Shown here: positions 54,113 through 62,311 of the stretch, one piece after another
How the letters are laid out: each line of letters opens with the position of its first letter
How positions within the stretch are numbered: position 1 is the stretch's first letter
Source of the DNA: Gammaproteobacteria bacterium
Lineage (GTDB): Bacteria > Pseudomonadota > Gammaproteobacteria > Acidiferrobacterales > Sulfurifustaceae
DNA length: 64,000 bases
Direction of reading: 5' to 3'
NCBI GenBank assembly: GCA_004298065.1
Contig: SCRL01000054.1
Span: forward strand, 31,574-95,573
The notes under the pieces: model-generated
What the model saw: only the letters and a program-made list of their open reading frames with translations
Databases searched by the model: none
What the model was told of the DNA's origin: nothing
Made by a program: the position numbers and the translations under genes

Positions 54113-54835
54113 ATGAGACACGCAAGCACTATCTTCTCGCTGTTGCTGGCGAGCGCGGCACTCGCCGCGGCGCCGGCTTATGCCGAACGCGGCGGCTACG
54201 GCGGCCCGCGCGCCGCCGGTCACGCGAAACACGCCCAGGCGCATGAACGCGCCAACCACGGTCACGAGCGCGCGCATCAGGCGCATGAGCAGGCGCGCGA
54301 TCGCGCACAAGAGCGCATGCACATGGCCGAGAACGGTCCCCGCGCGCAGCGCCCGCGCCGCGACCGCGACAACAACCCGCCCGGCATGCGCGGCGGCCCC
54401 GGCACGAACTGGGAGAACCGCCCCGGCCCGCAAGGCGGACCGGGGGCGAGCCCGGACCGGCGCCGCTTCGACCGCGACAACAATCCGCCGGGCCGCGCCG
54501 GTGGCCCCGGGACCAACTGGGAAAATCGGCCCGGTCCGGCCGGCGGTCCCGGCGCCAGCCCCGATCGGCGCGTGCCGCCGACCGTGCGCGACCCCGGCGT
54601 GAATGCGCGCCAGGGGTTTCAGCGCGACCGCATCGGGCAGGGCGTGCGCTCGGGCGAGCTGACCAAGGATGAGGCGAAACAGCTTGCGGGAGAGCAACGC
54701 GCGATCCGCAAGGAGGAGCGCGCGTACAAGTCGGACGGCAAGCTCACAAAGGACGAGCGCAAGGATCTGCACCAGGACCTGAACGCCGCCAGCAAGGATG
54801 TCTACGAACAGAAACACGACGCCGAAAAGCGCTAG
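54113..54835 (+). CDS. secreted Pro/Gly-rich tandem-repeat protein of unknown function
   Basis: 240 residues. Signal peptide (about 1-24, AYA cleavage), a His/Arg-rich segment (HAKHAQAHERANHGHERAH, about 36-60), two near-identical 36-residue repeats built on DRDNNPPG, GGPGTNWENRPGP and GGPGASPDRR, then a charged helical C-terminus (GELTKDEAKQLAGEQRAIRK, DGKLTKDERKDLHQDL). The last part suggests an alpha-helical metal- or peptide-binding domain, but I do not recognise the family. AAGGAG precedes the ATG and a strong terminator follows, so it is monocistronic. Confidence 0.8.
   Translation: MRHASTIFSLLLASAALAAAPAYAERGGYGGPRAAGHAKHAQAHERANHGHERAHQAHEQARDRAQERMHMAENGPRAQRPRRDRDNNPPGMRGGPGTNWENRPGPQGGPGASPDRRRFDRDNNPPGRAGGPGTNWENRPGPAGGPGASPDRRVPPTVRDPGVNARQGFQRDRIGQGVRSGELTKDEAKQLAGEQRAIRKEERAYKSDGKLTKDERKDLHQDLNAASKDVYEQKHDAEKR
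54362..54577 (+). repeat. two tandem 108-base coding repeats
   Basis: The unit starting DRDNNPPG at 54362 recurs exactly 108 bases later at 54470. The 36-residue copies differ at only a few residues (for instance MRGG against RAGG, PQGG against PAGG). Internal to the secreted protein gene. Confidence 0.8.
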
Positions 54836-54859
54836 CTCTCCCACGTTGCATGTTGTTCG

Positions 54860-54892
54860 CCACGGGGCCGGAAACGGCCCCGTGGTTTTTTT
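54860..54892 (+). terminator. rho-independent terminator
   Basis: CCACGGGGCCG and CGGCCCCGTGG form an 11-base perfect stem with a GAAA tetraloop, followed by seven T. It ends the tandem-repeat protein gene and insulates the iron operon. Confidence 0.95.
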
Positions 54893-54959
54893 GTGTCAGG
54901 AAATCAGGTTGGCAAGCCCTGACAGGCATACCCCCGTCACAAAACGCGATCCGGGGCGC

Positions 54960-54988
54960 TTGACTTTGTGATTGCAAATGATAATAAT
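54960..54988 (+). promoter_or_regulatory. sigma-70 promoter of the ftr iron operon
   Basis: TTGACT (54960-54965), 17 bases, AATAAT (54983-54988). Both hexamers are five-of-six matches. The start would be near 54995, about 55 bases before ftrA. The Fur box covers the -10 region. Confidence 0.65.
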
Positions 54989-54992
54989 TCTC
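54974..54992. promoter_or_regulatory. Fur box
   Basis: GCAAATGATAATAATTCTC matches 15 of 19 positions of the classical Fur consensus (GATAATGATAATCATTATC). It overlaps the -10 element of the ftrA promoter, so iron-loaded Fur would repress the operon. Confidence 0.8.
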
Positions 54993-55048
54993 AATATCAA
55001 GCATGGGCGGCCACCCGGGCCGCCGCAGCGTAACGGGAGGAGTCCTAA

Positions 55049-55585
55049 ATGAAGTACACACGTACTGCCGTCCTCGGCGCCGGTCTGTTTGCGCTTGTCG
55101 TTCCAGCCTGGGCCGTGGAATACCCCATCGGCACGCCGCAGCAGCGCCACGGCATGGAAATCGCGGCGGTGTACCTGCAGCCGGTGCGCATGGAGCCGGA
55201 AGGCATGATGCGCAAGGCCGAGGAGTCGGACGTGCACATGGAGGCCGATATCAAGGCGCTGGCCAACAACCCGAACGGGTTCGAGGAAGGCGCGTGGATT
55301 CCCTACCTGCAAGTGAAGTACGAGGTCGTCAAGCTCGGTGGCAACGAGAAGCGCAGCGGCGACTTCATGCCGATGGTGGCGAACGACGGGCCGCACTACG
55401 GCGACAACGTCAAGCTCATGGGGCCGGGCAAGTATCGCGTGAAGTACACGATCGCGCCGCCGACGGCGGGGTCGCATTTCGGCCGCCACACCGACCGCCT
55501 GACCGGCGTGCGCCCGTGGTTCAAGCCGTTCGAGGTGGAGTACGAATTTACCTACGCCGGCATCGGCAAGAAGGGAGGGTACTGA
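55049..55585 (+). CDS. ftrA: periplasmic iron transport protein FtrA (P19/Tp34 family)
   Basis: Periplasmic metal-binding protein of the P19/FetP/FtrA family, which hands iron to FTR1-type permeases. 178 residues: signal peptide (about 1-22), then EYPIGTPQQRHGMEIAAVYL, RMEPEGMM, ESDVHMEADIKA and GSHFGRHTD; these Met and His residues form the copper/iron sites of the family. WIPYLQVKYEV and FEVEYEFTYAGIGKKGGY complete it. AGGAGG precedes the ATG. First gene after the Fur-controlled promoter; the porin gene starts one base after its stop. Confidence 0.9.
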   Translation: MKYTRTAVLGAGLFALVVPAWAVEYPIGTPQQRHGMEIAAVYLQPVRMEPEGMMRKAEESDVHMEADIKALANNPNGFEEGAWIPYLQVKYEVVKLGGNEKRSGDFMPMVANDGPHYGDNVKLMGPGKYRVKYTIAPPTAGSHFGRHTDRLTGVRPWFKPFEVEYEFTYAGIGKKGGY

Positions 55586-55586
55586 G

Positions 55587-57053
55587 ATGTCCCTTCCCGC
55601 CACCCTGCGCCGTAAGACGTTCGCGCTCGTTATCGGCGCGGCGCTTGCCGGCACCGTCGCGCCGACCCAGGCGCGCGACGTCTCGATGGCAGACCTGATG
55701 CAGGAACTCAAGCGCCTGTCGACGCGCGTCGAGAAGCTGGAGCAGCGCAATAGCGAACTCGAAAAGGCGCTCGCAAACGAGCACGTCAGCGAAAAGGAAC
55801 CCGAACTCGCCGCGCGCCTGAAGGCGGTCGAATCCCAGGCGCTCGGGATGCAGAAGCCGACGCGCGCGATCGAGGCGCTCGAGGGCGTCACCGCCGGCGT
55901 GAGCTTCACCACCGTGGCGCAAGGCGTGAACGGCGGCGGCACCACCGACCGTACCGGTGAGAGCCAGCTGAATTACCGCGCCGACGTCATGGTCGAGTTG
56001 CCCACCGGAAGCATCGGCAACGCCGAGGGCAAACTCTTCGGCCATTTCCGCATGGGCCAGGGCAACGGCCTCGGCTCGCTCAATCCCACGTTCAGCGGAC
56101 CCAACACCACCGCATTCCAGCTGGGCGGCGTCACGCGCGCGGACGACTCCGCGGCGCTGCTGGCGCAGGCCTGGTACCAGGCAGACATCCCGCTGCCGCT
56201 CGGGGGGTTCAAGGACCGGTCGCGAGAAAAGATGTCGGTCAATTTCGGCAAGATGGACCCGTTCCTGTTCTTCGATCAGAACGCCGCCGCCAACGACGAG
56301 ACGCGCCAGTTCCTGAACAACGTGTTCGTGCATAGCCCGATGCTCGACGCCGGCGGCGACATCGGCGCGGATGCCTACGGCTTTGCCCCGGGCATGCGGC
56401 TGGCGTACCTGAACGAGACGCAGAAGCCGGAGACCTACGGCCTGTCGGCCGGCGTGTTCGCGGCCGACGCCGGCGCAAACTACGGCAAGTCGTTTGGCTC
56501 GCCGTTCGTGATTCTCCAGGCCGAGACCACGCAGAAGTTCTTCGGCGGGCTCGACGGCAACTACCGCCTGTACCTGTGGCAGAACGGCCGCGCCGCGGCT
56601 TACCGCAACAGCTCCGACAGCGGCCGCGAGCGGCACAAGGGCTGGGGCGTCAGCGCCGACCAGCGCGTGGGCGACGCCACGACCCTGTTCGGACGCTACG
56701 GGCACCAGACCCAGGGGCGCGTGAAATTCGATCGCGCGCTCACGCTCGGCGCCGAGTTCGGCGGCAGCTATTGGGACCGCGCCGGCGACGCGCTGGGCGT
56801 GGCGTTCGCCCACCTGCGCACGAGCAACGACTTCAAGCGCGATTCGCTCACGCTCGACGCCAACGCCGACGGCACCGCCGACTTCGGCTACCAGGCCGAC
56901 GGCGCCGAGCGCGTGGCCGAGGTGTACTACCGCTGGCGTCTGGCCAAGCAGTTCGAGATCACGCCCGATGTCCAGTTCATCCGGCGCCCGGGCGGCGACG
57001 GCACCAAGCCGGGCATCGAGATCGTCGGCGCGCGCGCCCAGTTGACGTTCTGA
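55587..57053 (+). CDS. outer-membrane porin (OprB-like) within the iron operon
   Basis: 488-residue beta-barrel protein. Signal peptide (about 1-29), a coiled coil (about 35-72; LMQELKRLSTRVEKLEQRNSE type heptads) that probably spans the periplasm, then a barrel with many alternating aromatic strands ending in GARAQLTF with terminal Phe, the BAM signal. Strand content and sections such as FGHFRMGQGNG and VAEVYYRWRLAKQFEITPDVQFI resemble carbohydrate-selective OprB porins. Its place between ftrA and ftrB suggests outer-membrane passage of iron, not sugars; this is inference. Confidence 0.85.
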   Translation: MSLPATLRRKTFALVIGAALAGTVAPTQARDVSMADLMQELKRLSTRVEKLEQRNSELEKALANEHVSEKEPELAARLKAVESQALGMQKPTRAIEALEGVTAGVSFTTVAQGVNGGGTTDRTGESQLNYRADVMVELPTGSIGNAEGKLFGHFRMGQGNGLGSLNPTFSGPNTTAFQLGGVTRADDSAALLAQAWYQADIPLPLGGFKDRSREKMSVNFGKMDPFLFFDQNAAANDETRQFLNNVFVHSPMLDAGGDIGADAYGFAPGMRLAYLNETQKPETYGLSAGVFAADAGANYGKSFGSPFVILQAETTQKFFGGLDGNYRLYLWQNGRAAAYRNSSDSGRERHKGWGVSADQRVGDATTLFGRYGHQTQGRVKFDRALTLGAEFGGSYWDRAGDALGVAFAHLRTSNDFKRDSLTLDANADGTADFGYQADGAERVAEVYYRWRLAKQFEITPDVQFIRRPGGDGTKPGIEIVGARAQLTF

Positions 57054-57084
57054 CGCAACTTCCTGAAGCAAAAAAGGAGACGCC

Positions 57085-57459
57085 ATGTTCATTCTCACCC
57101 GGAGTTCCGAGACCGGATCGTTCTGCACCGTGAGCGCGGCGATGTGGATGGCGGCGGTGCTGAGCGTGACGGCGCCGCCCGCCGTGGCGGAAGAGCTGCT
57201 CGCCGTGCCGCTCACCGCGAAAAACGGGCGCTTCTACCCGGAGACCCTCGAGGTGCCGGCCGGACAGCGCTTCAAGGTCGTGATCACCAACGAAGGCCCG
57301 GGACCGGAGGAATTCGAGAGCCTCGAGCTGCGCAAGGAAACCGTGCTCGCGCCCGGCGTCACGCGCGCCGTGGTGTTCGCGCCGCTCAAGCCCGGCACTT
57401 ACAAATTCTTCGGCGAGTTCCATCCGGCGACGGCCCAGGGCCGGATCGTCGCCAAGTAA
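57085..57459 (+). CDS. ftrB: cupredoxin-domain protein FtrB
   Basis: Periplasmic cupredoxin-fold protein of 124 residues, matching FtrB of FtrABCD systems (proposed Fe(II) oxidation before FTR1 uptake). Signal region (about 10-35), then the cupredoxin domain (about 37-124; FYPETLEVPAGQRFKVVITN, FESLELRKE, GTYKFFGEFHPATAQGRIV). The only Cys is in the leader, so the mature protein has no type-1 copper Cys ligand; the His in GEFHP and acidic residues may bind metal instead. GGAG precedes the ATG. The permease gene starts nine bases later. Confidence 0.85.
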   Translation: MFILTRSSETGSFCTVSAAMWMAAVLSVTAPPAVAEELLAVPLTAKNGRFYPETLEVPAGQRFKVVITNEGPGPEEFESLELRKETVLAPGVTRAVVFAPLKPGTYKFFGEFHPATAQGRIVAK

Positions 57460-57468
57460 AAAGACACC

Positions 57469-58296
57469 GTGGCGAACGCGCTCTTCATCGTGTGGCGGGA
57501 AAGCATCGAGGCGATGCTGGTGATCGGCATCCTGCACGCCTGGCTGCGCCACCGCGAGGACGCGGCGCGCGGGCTGCGCTGGCTCTGGAGCGGCGTCGGC
57601 GCGGGGCTGCTCGTCGCCGCGGGGCTCGCGGCCGTGATGCTCGGCATGCAGTCCTGGCTTGCGAGCGAATCGTTCGAGTATTTCGAGACCGGCATGGTGC
57701 TAGTCGCCTCCCTGCTTATAACGCAGATGGTGCTGTGGATGGGCCGCCGCGGGCGCGGCCTCAAACACGAGATCGAGTCGAGCGCCGCGCGCGTCGCGGA
57801 ACAGGCCAACTGGCTCGGTGTGCTCCTGCTCGCGGCGCTCGCCGTCGGGCGCGAGGGCGCTGAAACTGTGATCTTCCTCTACGGCTCGCTGCTCGGGCAG
57901 CAGGGCACGGCGCTCGCGGGCTTCGGCCTCGCCGCGCTCGCCGGTTTTCTGCTTGCGGCGGCGACCTTCTGGCTGATCCAGCGCGGCAGCCGCTGGCTTT
58001 CGTGGCGCGCGTTTTTCCGCGCGAGCGAGATCCTGTTGCTCCTGCTCGCCTCGGCGCTGCTCGTGAGCGGTGTCGAGCGGCTCGTCGGCCTCGGGTTATT
58101 GCCGGCGCTCGTGGACCCGCTTTGGGACAGCGCCTGGCTGCTCGACGGCAACTCCGCCGCCGGCGGGATCGCGGCGGCGCTCACCGGTTACCGCGCGCAG
58201 CCGGCGCTGCTCACGGCGCTCGCGTACGTCGCTTATTGGGCGGCGGTGTTGTGGTTGCGGCGCGCGCCAGCCACGGTGTCGGCGCAAACCGCCTGA
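57469..58296 (+). CDS. ftrC: FTR1-family iron permease FtrC
   Basis: Inner-membrane high-affinity iron permease of 275 residues with seven helices. Both REXXE iron-binding motifs are present: RESIE (10-14) in helix 1 and REGAE (about 127-131) in helix 4. LFIVWRESIEAMLVIGIL is the family's typical start. It uses GTG 57469, nine bases after ftrB. The order permease, cupredoxin, P19 protein and polyferredoxin gene is that of ftrABCD, so it should move iron oxidised in the periplasm. Confidence 0.94.
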   Translation: MANALFIVWRESIEAMLVIGILHAWLRHREDAARGLRWLWSGVGAGLLVAAGLAAVMLGMQSWLASESFEYFETGMVLVASLLITQMVLWMGRRGRGLKHEIESSAARVAEQANWLGVLLLAALAVGREGAETVIFLYGSLLGQQGTALAGFGLAALAGFLLAAATFWLIQRGSRWLSWRAFFRASEILLLLLASALLVSGVERLVGLGLLPALVDPLWDSAWLLDGNSAAGGIAAALTGYRAQPALLTALAYVAYWAAVLWLRRAPATVSAQTA

Positions 58297-58303
58297 GGCC
58301 GCC

Positions 58304-59689
58304 ATGGAACAGGTTGTGACGTTCATGCCCCCAACGCCCGCCGGCTGGTTGCCGCGACTCGGCGCCGCGATGCAGCGCCATCGCGCGTTGATCCAAGGCA
58401 TCCAGTGGGCGGTGGTGGCGTTCTATCTCGTATTGCTGGTGGTGCCGGCGCTGCGACCGTTGCCGCCGGACGAGGCGCGCATCGTCAACGACCTCACGCG
58501 CCTGGCGCAATTTGTGTTCTGGGGCGTGTGGTGGCCGTTCGTGATGTTGTCGATGATGCTCGTGGGGCGCGTGTGGTGCGGCGTGTTCTGCCCCGAGGGC
58601 GCGTTCACGGAACTCGCGAGCCGCAAGGGACTCGGGCGCGCGATCCCGCGCTGGGTGCGCTGGGGCGGCTGGCCGTTCGTGGCGTTCGCCCTGACCACGG
58701 TCTTCGGCCAGCTCGTGAGCGTGTACGAATACCCGAAAGCGGCGCTGCTTATCCTCGGCGGCTCGACGGTGGCGGCAGTGGGAATCGGTTACGTCTACGG
58801 CCGCGGCAAACGCGTGTGGTGCCGTTATCTCTGCCCAGCGAACGGCGTGTTCCGGCTGCTGGCGAAACTCGCGCCGGTGCATTTCCGCACCGATGCCGAA
58901 GCATGGCGCGCCGCGCCGCGCGCGGCGGCGCCGAACTGCGCGCCGCTCGTGGACCTGCGCCATCTCGCCGCCGCCGGGGAGTGCCACGCCTGCGGCCGTT
59001 GCAGCGGCTACCGCAATGCAGTGTGGCTGCAATCGCGCTCGCCCAACCGCGAAGTGTTGTCGCTGCCGGCCAACTCGGTTTCGCGCTGGGAAGTGGCGTT
59101 GCTTCTATTCGGCGTGCTCGGCATCGCGCTCGGCGCGTTCCAGTGGAGCGCAAGCCCGTGGTTCGTGACGATAAAGCAGGCCGTGGCCGCGTGGCTCGTG
59201 GAGCACGAATGGTTCTGGGCGCTTTCCGACGGCGCGCCGTGGTGGCTGCTCACGCACTATCCCGAGGCCAACGACGTGTTCACCTGGCTCGACGGCGCGC
59301 TGATCGTGACTTATATCGGCGCCACGGCGGCGGCAGTCGGTGGTTCGATTCTGCTCGGACTGGCAACAGCGCAGAAGCTGCTCAGCCGTCCGGGGTTCAT
59401 GTGGCGGCTCGCCTACGCGTTCATCCCGCTTGCCGGCATGAGCGTGTTCCTGGGCTTAAGCATGCTCACGGTGACGCAACTGCGCGCCGAGGGTCTGGTG
59501 CTGGCGTGGGTGCCGGCGGCGCGGGCGACATTGCTGGTGCTCGGTTTTGGCTGGAGCGCGTGGTTGGCGCTGCGGCTGATCGCCGACGTTTCCGCCACGC
59601 CCGTGCGGCATTTCGCCGCCGCCGGCGCGGTGTTGCCGGTGTTGGCACTGGTGCCGGCGATGTGGGCGGTGCAGTTTTTCATCTGGTAG
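58304..59689 (+). CDS. ftrD: FtrD-type membrane polyferredoxin
   Basis: Membrane iron-sulfur protein of 461 residues, related to NapH/CcoG, that probably accepts electrons from the FtrB/FtrC uptake step. About six to eight helices. Cysteine motifs: RVWCGVFCPEGAF (about 85-97), RVWCRYLCPANGVF (about 167-180) and ECHACGRCSGY (about 227-237), consistent with 4Fe-4S clusters. Start ATG 58304, eight bases after ftrC; an in-frame extension lies within ftrC. The helical C-terminal third (about 340-461) is longer than in NapH. Confidence 0.88.
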   Translation: MEQVVTFMPPTPAGWLPRLGAAMQRHRALIQGIQWAVVAFYLVLLVVPALRPLPPDEARIVNDLTRLAQFVFWGVWWPFVMLSMMLVGRVWCGVFCPEGAFTELASRKGLGRAIPRWVRWGGWPFVAFALTTVFGQLVSVYEYPKAALLILGGSTVAAVGIGYVYGRGKRVWCRYLCPANGVFRLLAKLAPVHFRTDAEAWRAAPRAAAPNCAPLVDLRHLAAAGECHACGRCSGYRNAVWLQSRSPNREVLSLPANSVSRWEVALLLFGVLGIALGAFQWSASPWFVTIKQAVAAWLVEHEWFWALSDGAPWWLLTHYPEANDVFTWLDGALIVTYIGATAAAVGGSILLGLATAQKLLSRPGFMWRLAYAFIPLAGMSVFLGLSMLTVTQLRAEGLVLAWVPAARATLLVLGFGWSAWLALRLIADVSATPVRHFAAAGAVLPVLALVPAMWAVQFFIW

Positions 59690-59743
59690 CCGGCGATCGG
59701 AATTTCTTAATATTGTCTTTAACTTCATTCTTCAGGAGCCGTT

Positions 59744-60754
59744 ATGCGTAATCTGAAAAAAATCTTCATTCATGCCGCGATGGTAGCGTTGTTTACAGCG
59801 CCGGGCCTGGCGTTCTCGGCCGATGAGGTCGTGGTGTACTCGGCACGCAACGAGCAGCTCATCAAGCCGCTGTTCGATGCCTACACGAAAGAGACCGGCA
59901 CCCAGATCAAGTTCATCACCGACAAGGAGAGCGCGCTGCTCGAGCGCCTCAAGGCCGAAGGCAACCGCACGCCGGCGGACATGCTCATCACCGTGGACGC
60001 CGGCAACCTGTGGCTCGCGGCGCACGAAGGCGTGCTGGCGAAGACGAAGTCGAAGACGCTCGAAGCCAACGTCCCGGCGCACCTGCGCGATCCGGACGGT
60101 TACTGGTTCGGGCTTTCAGTGCGCGCGCGTACCATCGTCTACAACACGAATAAGGTGAAGCCAGCCGAGCTCTCGACCTACGAGGACCTCGCGGACCCGA
60201 AATGGAAGGGGCGGCTGTGCCTGCGCACCTCGAAGAAGGTCTATAACCAGTCGCTCGTGGCCATGATGATCGCGCGCCTCGGCGAGCAGAAGACCGAGGA
60301 GATCGTGCGCGGCTGGGTGGCGAACCTCGCGACCGACGTGTTTCCGGACGACACCAAGGAAATGGAGGCCATCGCCGCCGGCCAGTGCGACGTCGGTGTC
60401 GTCAACACCTATTACTACGGCCGTCTGATGAAGAAGAAACCCGAGCTGCCGCTCGCGCTCTTCTGGCCGAACCAGCAGGCCCAGGGTGTACACGTGAATG
60501 TCTCCGGCGCCGGCATCACCAAGCACGCCAAGCATCGCGCGGCGGCGGTGAAATTGCTCGAATGGATGTCGTCCGAGAAGGCGCAGAACCTGTTTGCCGA
60601 CGAGAACATGGAGTATCCGGCCAACCCGACGATGAAGCCGCACGCGACGGTCGCCGCCTGGGGCACGTTCAAGCAGGACACCATCAACGTTGCCGAGGCC
60701 GGCAAGCGCCAGGCTGAGGCGGTGAAGCTGATGGACCGCGCGGGTTACAAGTAA
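59744..60754 (+). CDS. fbpA: ferric iron ABC transporter substrate-binding protein (FbpA-like)
   Basis: Periplasmic Fe(III)-binding protein of 336 residues. Signal peptide (about 1-26), then [20 protein letters not shown], the standard FbpA/AfuA start, [13 protein letters not shown], and the Tyr cluster [11 protein letters not shown] (about 218-228) that supplies the ferric ligands. ANPTMKPH near the C-terminus is conserved. CAGGAG precedes the ATG. Its permease, fbpB, appears at 63624, after the storage genes, so the ABC operon is split. Confidence 0.9.
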   Translation: MRNLKKIFIHAAMVALFTAPGLAFSADEVVVYSARNEQLIKPLFDAYTKETGTQIKFITDKESALLERLKAEGNRTPADMLITVDAGNLWLAAHEGVLAKTKSKTLEANVPAHLRDPDGYWFGLSVRARTIVYNTNKVKPAELSTYEDLADPKWKGRLCLRTSKKVYNQSLVAMMIARLGEQKTEEIVRGWVANLATDVFPDDTKEMEAIAAGQCDVGVVNTYYYGRLMKKKPELPLALFWPNQQAQGVHVNVSGAGITKHAKHRAAAVKLLEWMSSEKAQNLFADENMEYPANPTMKPHATVAAWGTFKQDTINVAEAGKRQAEAVKLMDRAGYK

Positions 60755-60767
60755 AGAGGATACGGTC

Positions 60768-60992
60768 GTGTACGTGTGCTTGTGCAAAGGCGTTACCGAC
60801 GGCCAGATCCGCGAGGCGGTGCGCGAGGGCGCCTGCACCGTGCGCGAACTCGGCGCGCGTCTGGGCGTGGCGACCTGTTGCGGGCGCTGCGCGTCGCACG
60901 CCCGCATCGTCCTGGACGAGGCGCTGAACGCCGCGGTGCGCAAGGCGAACCGTGGTGCTGCTTGTCCCGCTGTATACGCAGGCGCATTCTGA
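60768..60992 (+). CDS. bfd: bacterioferritin-associated ferredoxin Bfd
   Basis: 74-residue [2Fe-2S] protein that reduces iron in bacterioferritin for release. Cluster cysteines are visible as MYVCLCKGV (Cys4, Cys6) and ATCCGRC (Cys38, Cys41; Cys37 is extra). TDGQIREAV and HARIVLDEAL are family features. GTG start at 60768 with AAAGAGG upstream. It lies immediately before two bacterioferritin genes, its expected partners. Confidence 0.93.
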   Translation: MYVCLCKGVTDGQIREAVREGACTVRELGARLGVATCCGRCASHARIVLDEALNAAVRKANRGAACPAVYAGAF

Positions 60993-61029
60993 TGACCCGG
61001 CTTAAACCACAGGCAATGTGGAGGATTCC

Positions 61030-61497
61030 ATGAAAGGCGACGCGAAGGTCATCGAGTACCTGAACAAACTGCTCGCGGGCGAATTGACGGCGATCGACCA
61101 GTACTTCGTGCACTCACGCATGTACGAGAACTGGGGCCTGAAGAAGCTCTACGAGCGCATCGAGCACGAGCGCACCGAGGAAGTCGGGCACGCCGCCCGC
61201 CTGATCCAGCGCACGCTGTTCCTCGAGGGCACGCCGAACCTCGGCGTGCGCGCGCCGCTCAAGATCGGCAAGGACGTGCCGGGGATGCTCCGGAGCGATC
61301 TCGATCTGGAGCTGTCCGTCGTGGCCGCGCTCAAGGAGGCGATCGCCTACTGCGAAACAGCGCGCGACTACGAGACGCGCGAAATTCTGCGGAAGATGCT
61401 GGAGGACACCGAGGAAGACCACGCGCACTGGCTTGAGCAGCAGCTGTGGCTGATCGAGAAGACCGGGTTGCAGAACTATCTGCAATCGCAGATGTGA
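61030..61497 (+). CDS. bfr: bacterioferritin, ferroxidase-type subunit lacking Met52
   Basis: Iron-storage 24-mer subunit of 155 residues. [26 protein letters not shown] contains ferroxidase Glu18; Glu51 and His54 are in ERTEEVGHAA; a C-terminal EEDHAHW supplies the later Glu/His pair. Residue 52, the heme-binding Met in standard bacterioferritin, is Val. It should therefore oxidise Fe(II) but not bind heme between two like subunits. The start at 61030 follows GGAGG. Next to it lies a second bfr with the opposite pattern of residues, suggesting a mixed shell. Confidence 0.93.
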   Translation: MKGDAKVIEYLNKLLAGELTAIDQYFVHSRMYENWGLKKLYERIEHERTEEVGHAARLIQRTLFLEGTPNLGVRAPLKIGKDVPGMLRSDLDLELSVVAALKEAIAYCETARDYETREILRKMLEDTEEDHAHWLEQQLWLIEKTGLQNYLQSQM

Positions 61498-61506
61498 GGC
61501 CACGTC

Positions 61507-61971
61507 ATGAAAGGCGACGCCAAGGTCATCGAGCATTTGAACAAGGCGCTGTACGACGCGCTGACCGCGATCAACCAGTTTTTCCTGCATGCGCGCATGT
61601 ACAAGAACTGGGGCTTGGGCAAGCTCAACGATCGCGTGTACAAGGAATCCATCGGTGAGATGAAGCGCGCGGACAAGCTGATCGAGCGCGTGCTGTTTCT
61701 CGAAGGGCTGCCGAACCTGCAGGACCTCGGAAAGCTTCTGATCGGCGAGCGGCCGGAGGAGATGCTCAAGCTCGACTTGCAGTTCGAAACCGCCGCCCGC
61801 GCGAGGCTCCAGGAAGCCGTGGCCCACTGCGAGCGCGCCGGCGATTACATCTCACGCGATCTGCTCGAGGACCTCCTCGAGGAGCGCGAGGAGCACATCG
61901 ATTGGCTCGAAACCCAGCTCGACCTGGTCGGGAAGACCGGCGCGCAGAATTACCTGCAGTCGCAGATGTAG
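61507..61971 (+). CDS. bfr: bacterioferritin, heme-binding subunit lacking ferroxidase residues
   Basis: 154 residues, clearly homologous to the previous gene and to E. coli Bfr. Met52 (heme ligand) is present in [10 protein letters not shown], and [12 protein letters not shown] is conserved. The ferroxidase centre is broken: residue 18 is Ala (YDALTAINQ), residue 54 is Arg, and the EEGH motif reads REEH with Arg at the place of Glu127. It likely supplies heme to a heteromeric ferritin with the preceding subunit. Starts nine bases after it; both end LQNYLQSQM. Confidence 0.93.
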   Translation: MKGDAKVIEHLNKALYDALTAINQFFLHARMYKNWGLGKLNDRVYKESIGEMKRADKLIERVLFLEGLPNLQDLGKLLIGERPEEMLKLDLQFETAARARLQEAVAHCERAGDYISRDLLEDLLEEREEHIDWLETQLDLVGKTGAQNYLQSQM

Positions 61972-61985
61972 GAAACAGCGAATAC

Positions 61986-62180
61986 ATGTCGTCGCGCAAT
62001 CATTCTGACAAAACCGGGAGGGAGTCGAACGCAGGAAGCGGTGAGCCGAAATCCGTGCCCGCGGAGCGGGTGCGCTCGTGCGATTTGTTGCGCGATGGCG
62101 GACAGCTGATCATCGAGCACGCCGGGCGCGAGTACCGCCTGCGCGTAACGAGCAACGGCAAGCTGATCCTGACAGCGTAA
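61986..62180 (+). CDS. hemP: hemin uptake protein HemP
   Basis: 64-residue protein with a polar N-terminal half and the HemP signature near the end: LLRDGGQLIIEHAGREYRLR and SNGKLILTA. Small HemP proteins are common in iron and heme loci of proteobacteria and help expression of heme uptake genes. It starts 14 bases after the second bacterioferritin. No TonB-dependent heme receptor follows in the window; a porin does. Confidence 0.88.
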   Translation: MSSRNHSDKTGRESNAGSGEPKSVPAERVRSCDLLRDGGQLIIEHAGREYRLRVTSNGKLILTA

Positions 62181-62311
62181 ACATCGCCGACGAAGTTTTA
62201 AAAGGTATTTTCCCAGCCAGCCAGACCGGTTCTCCGGTTCCGCCAGCCAACAACACCGATGCATTGCGACAGATATCGCGATGTGTCTCATCCTGTTTCA
62301 AGGAGAAAAAG

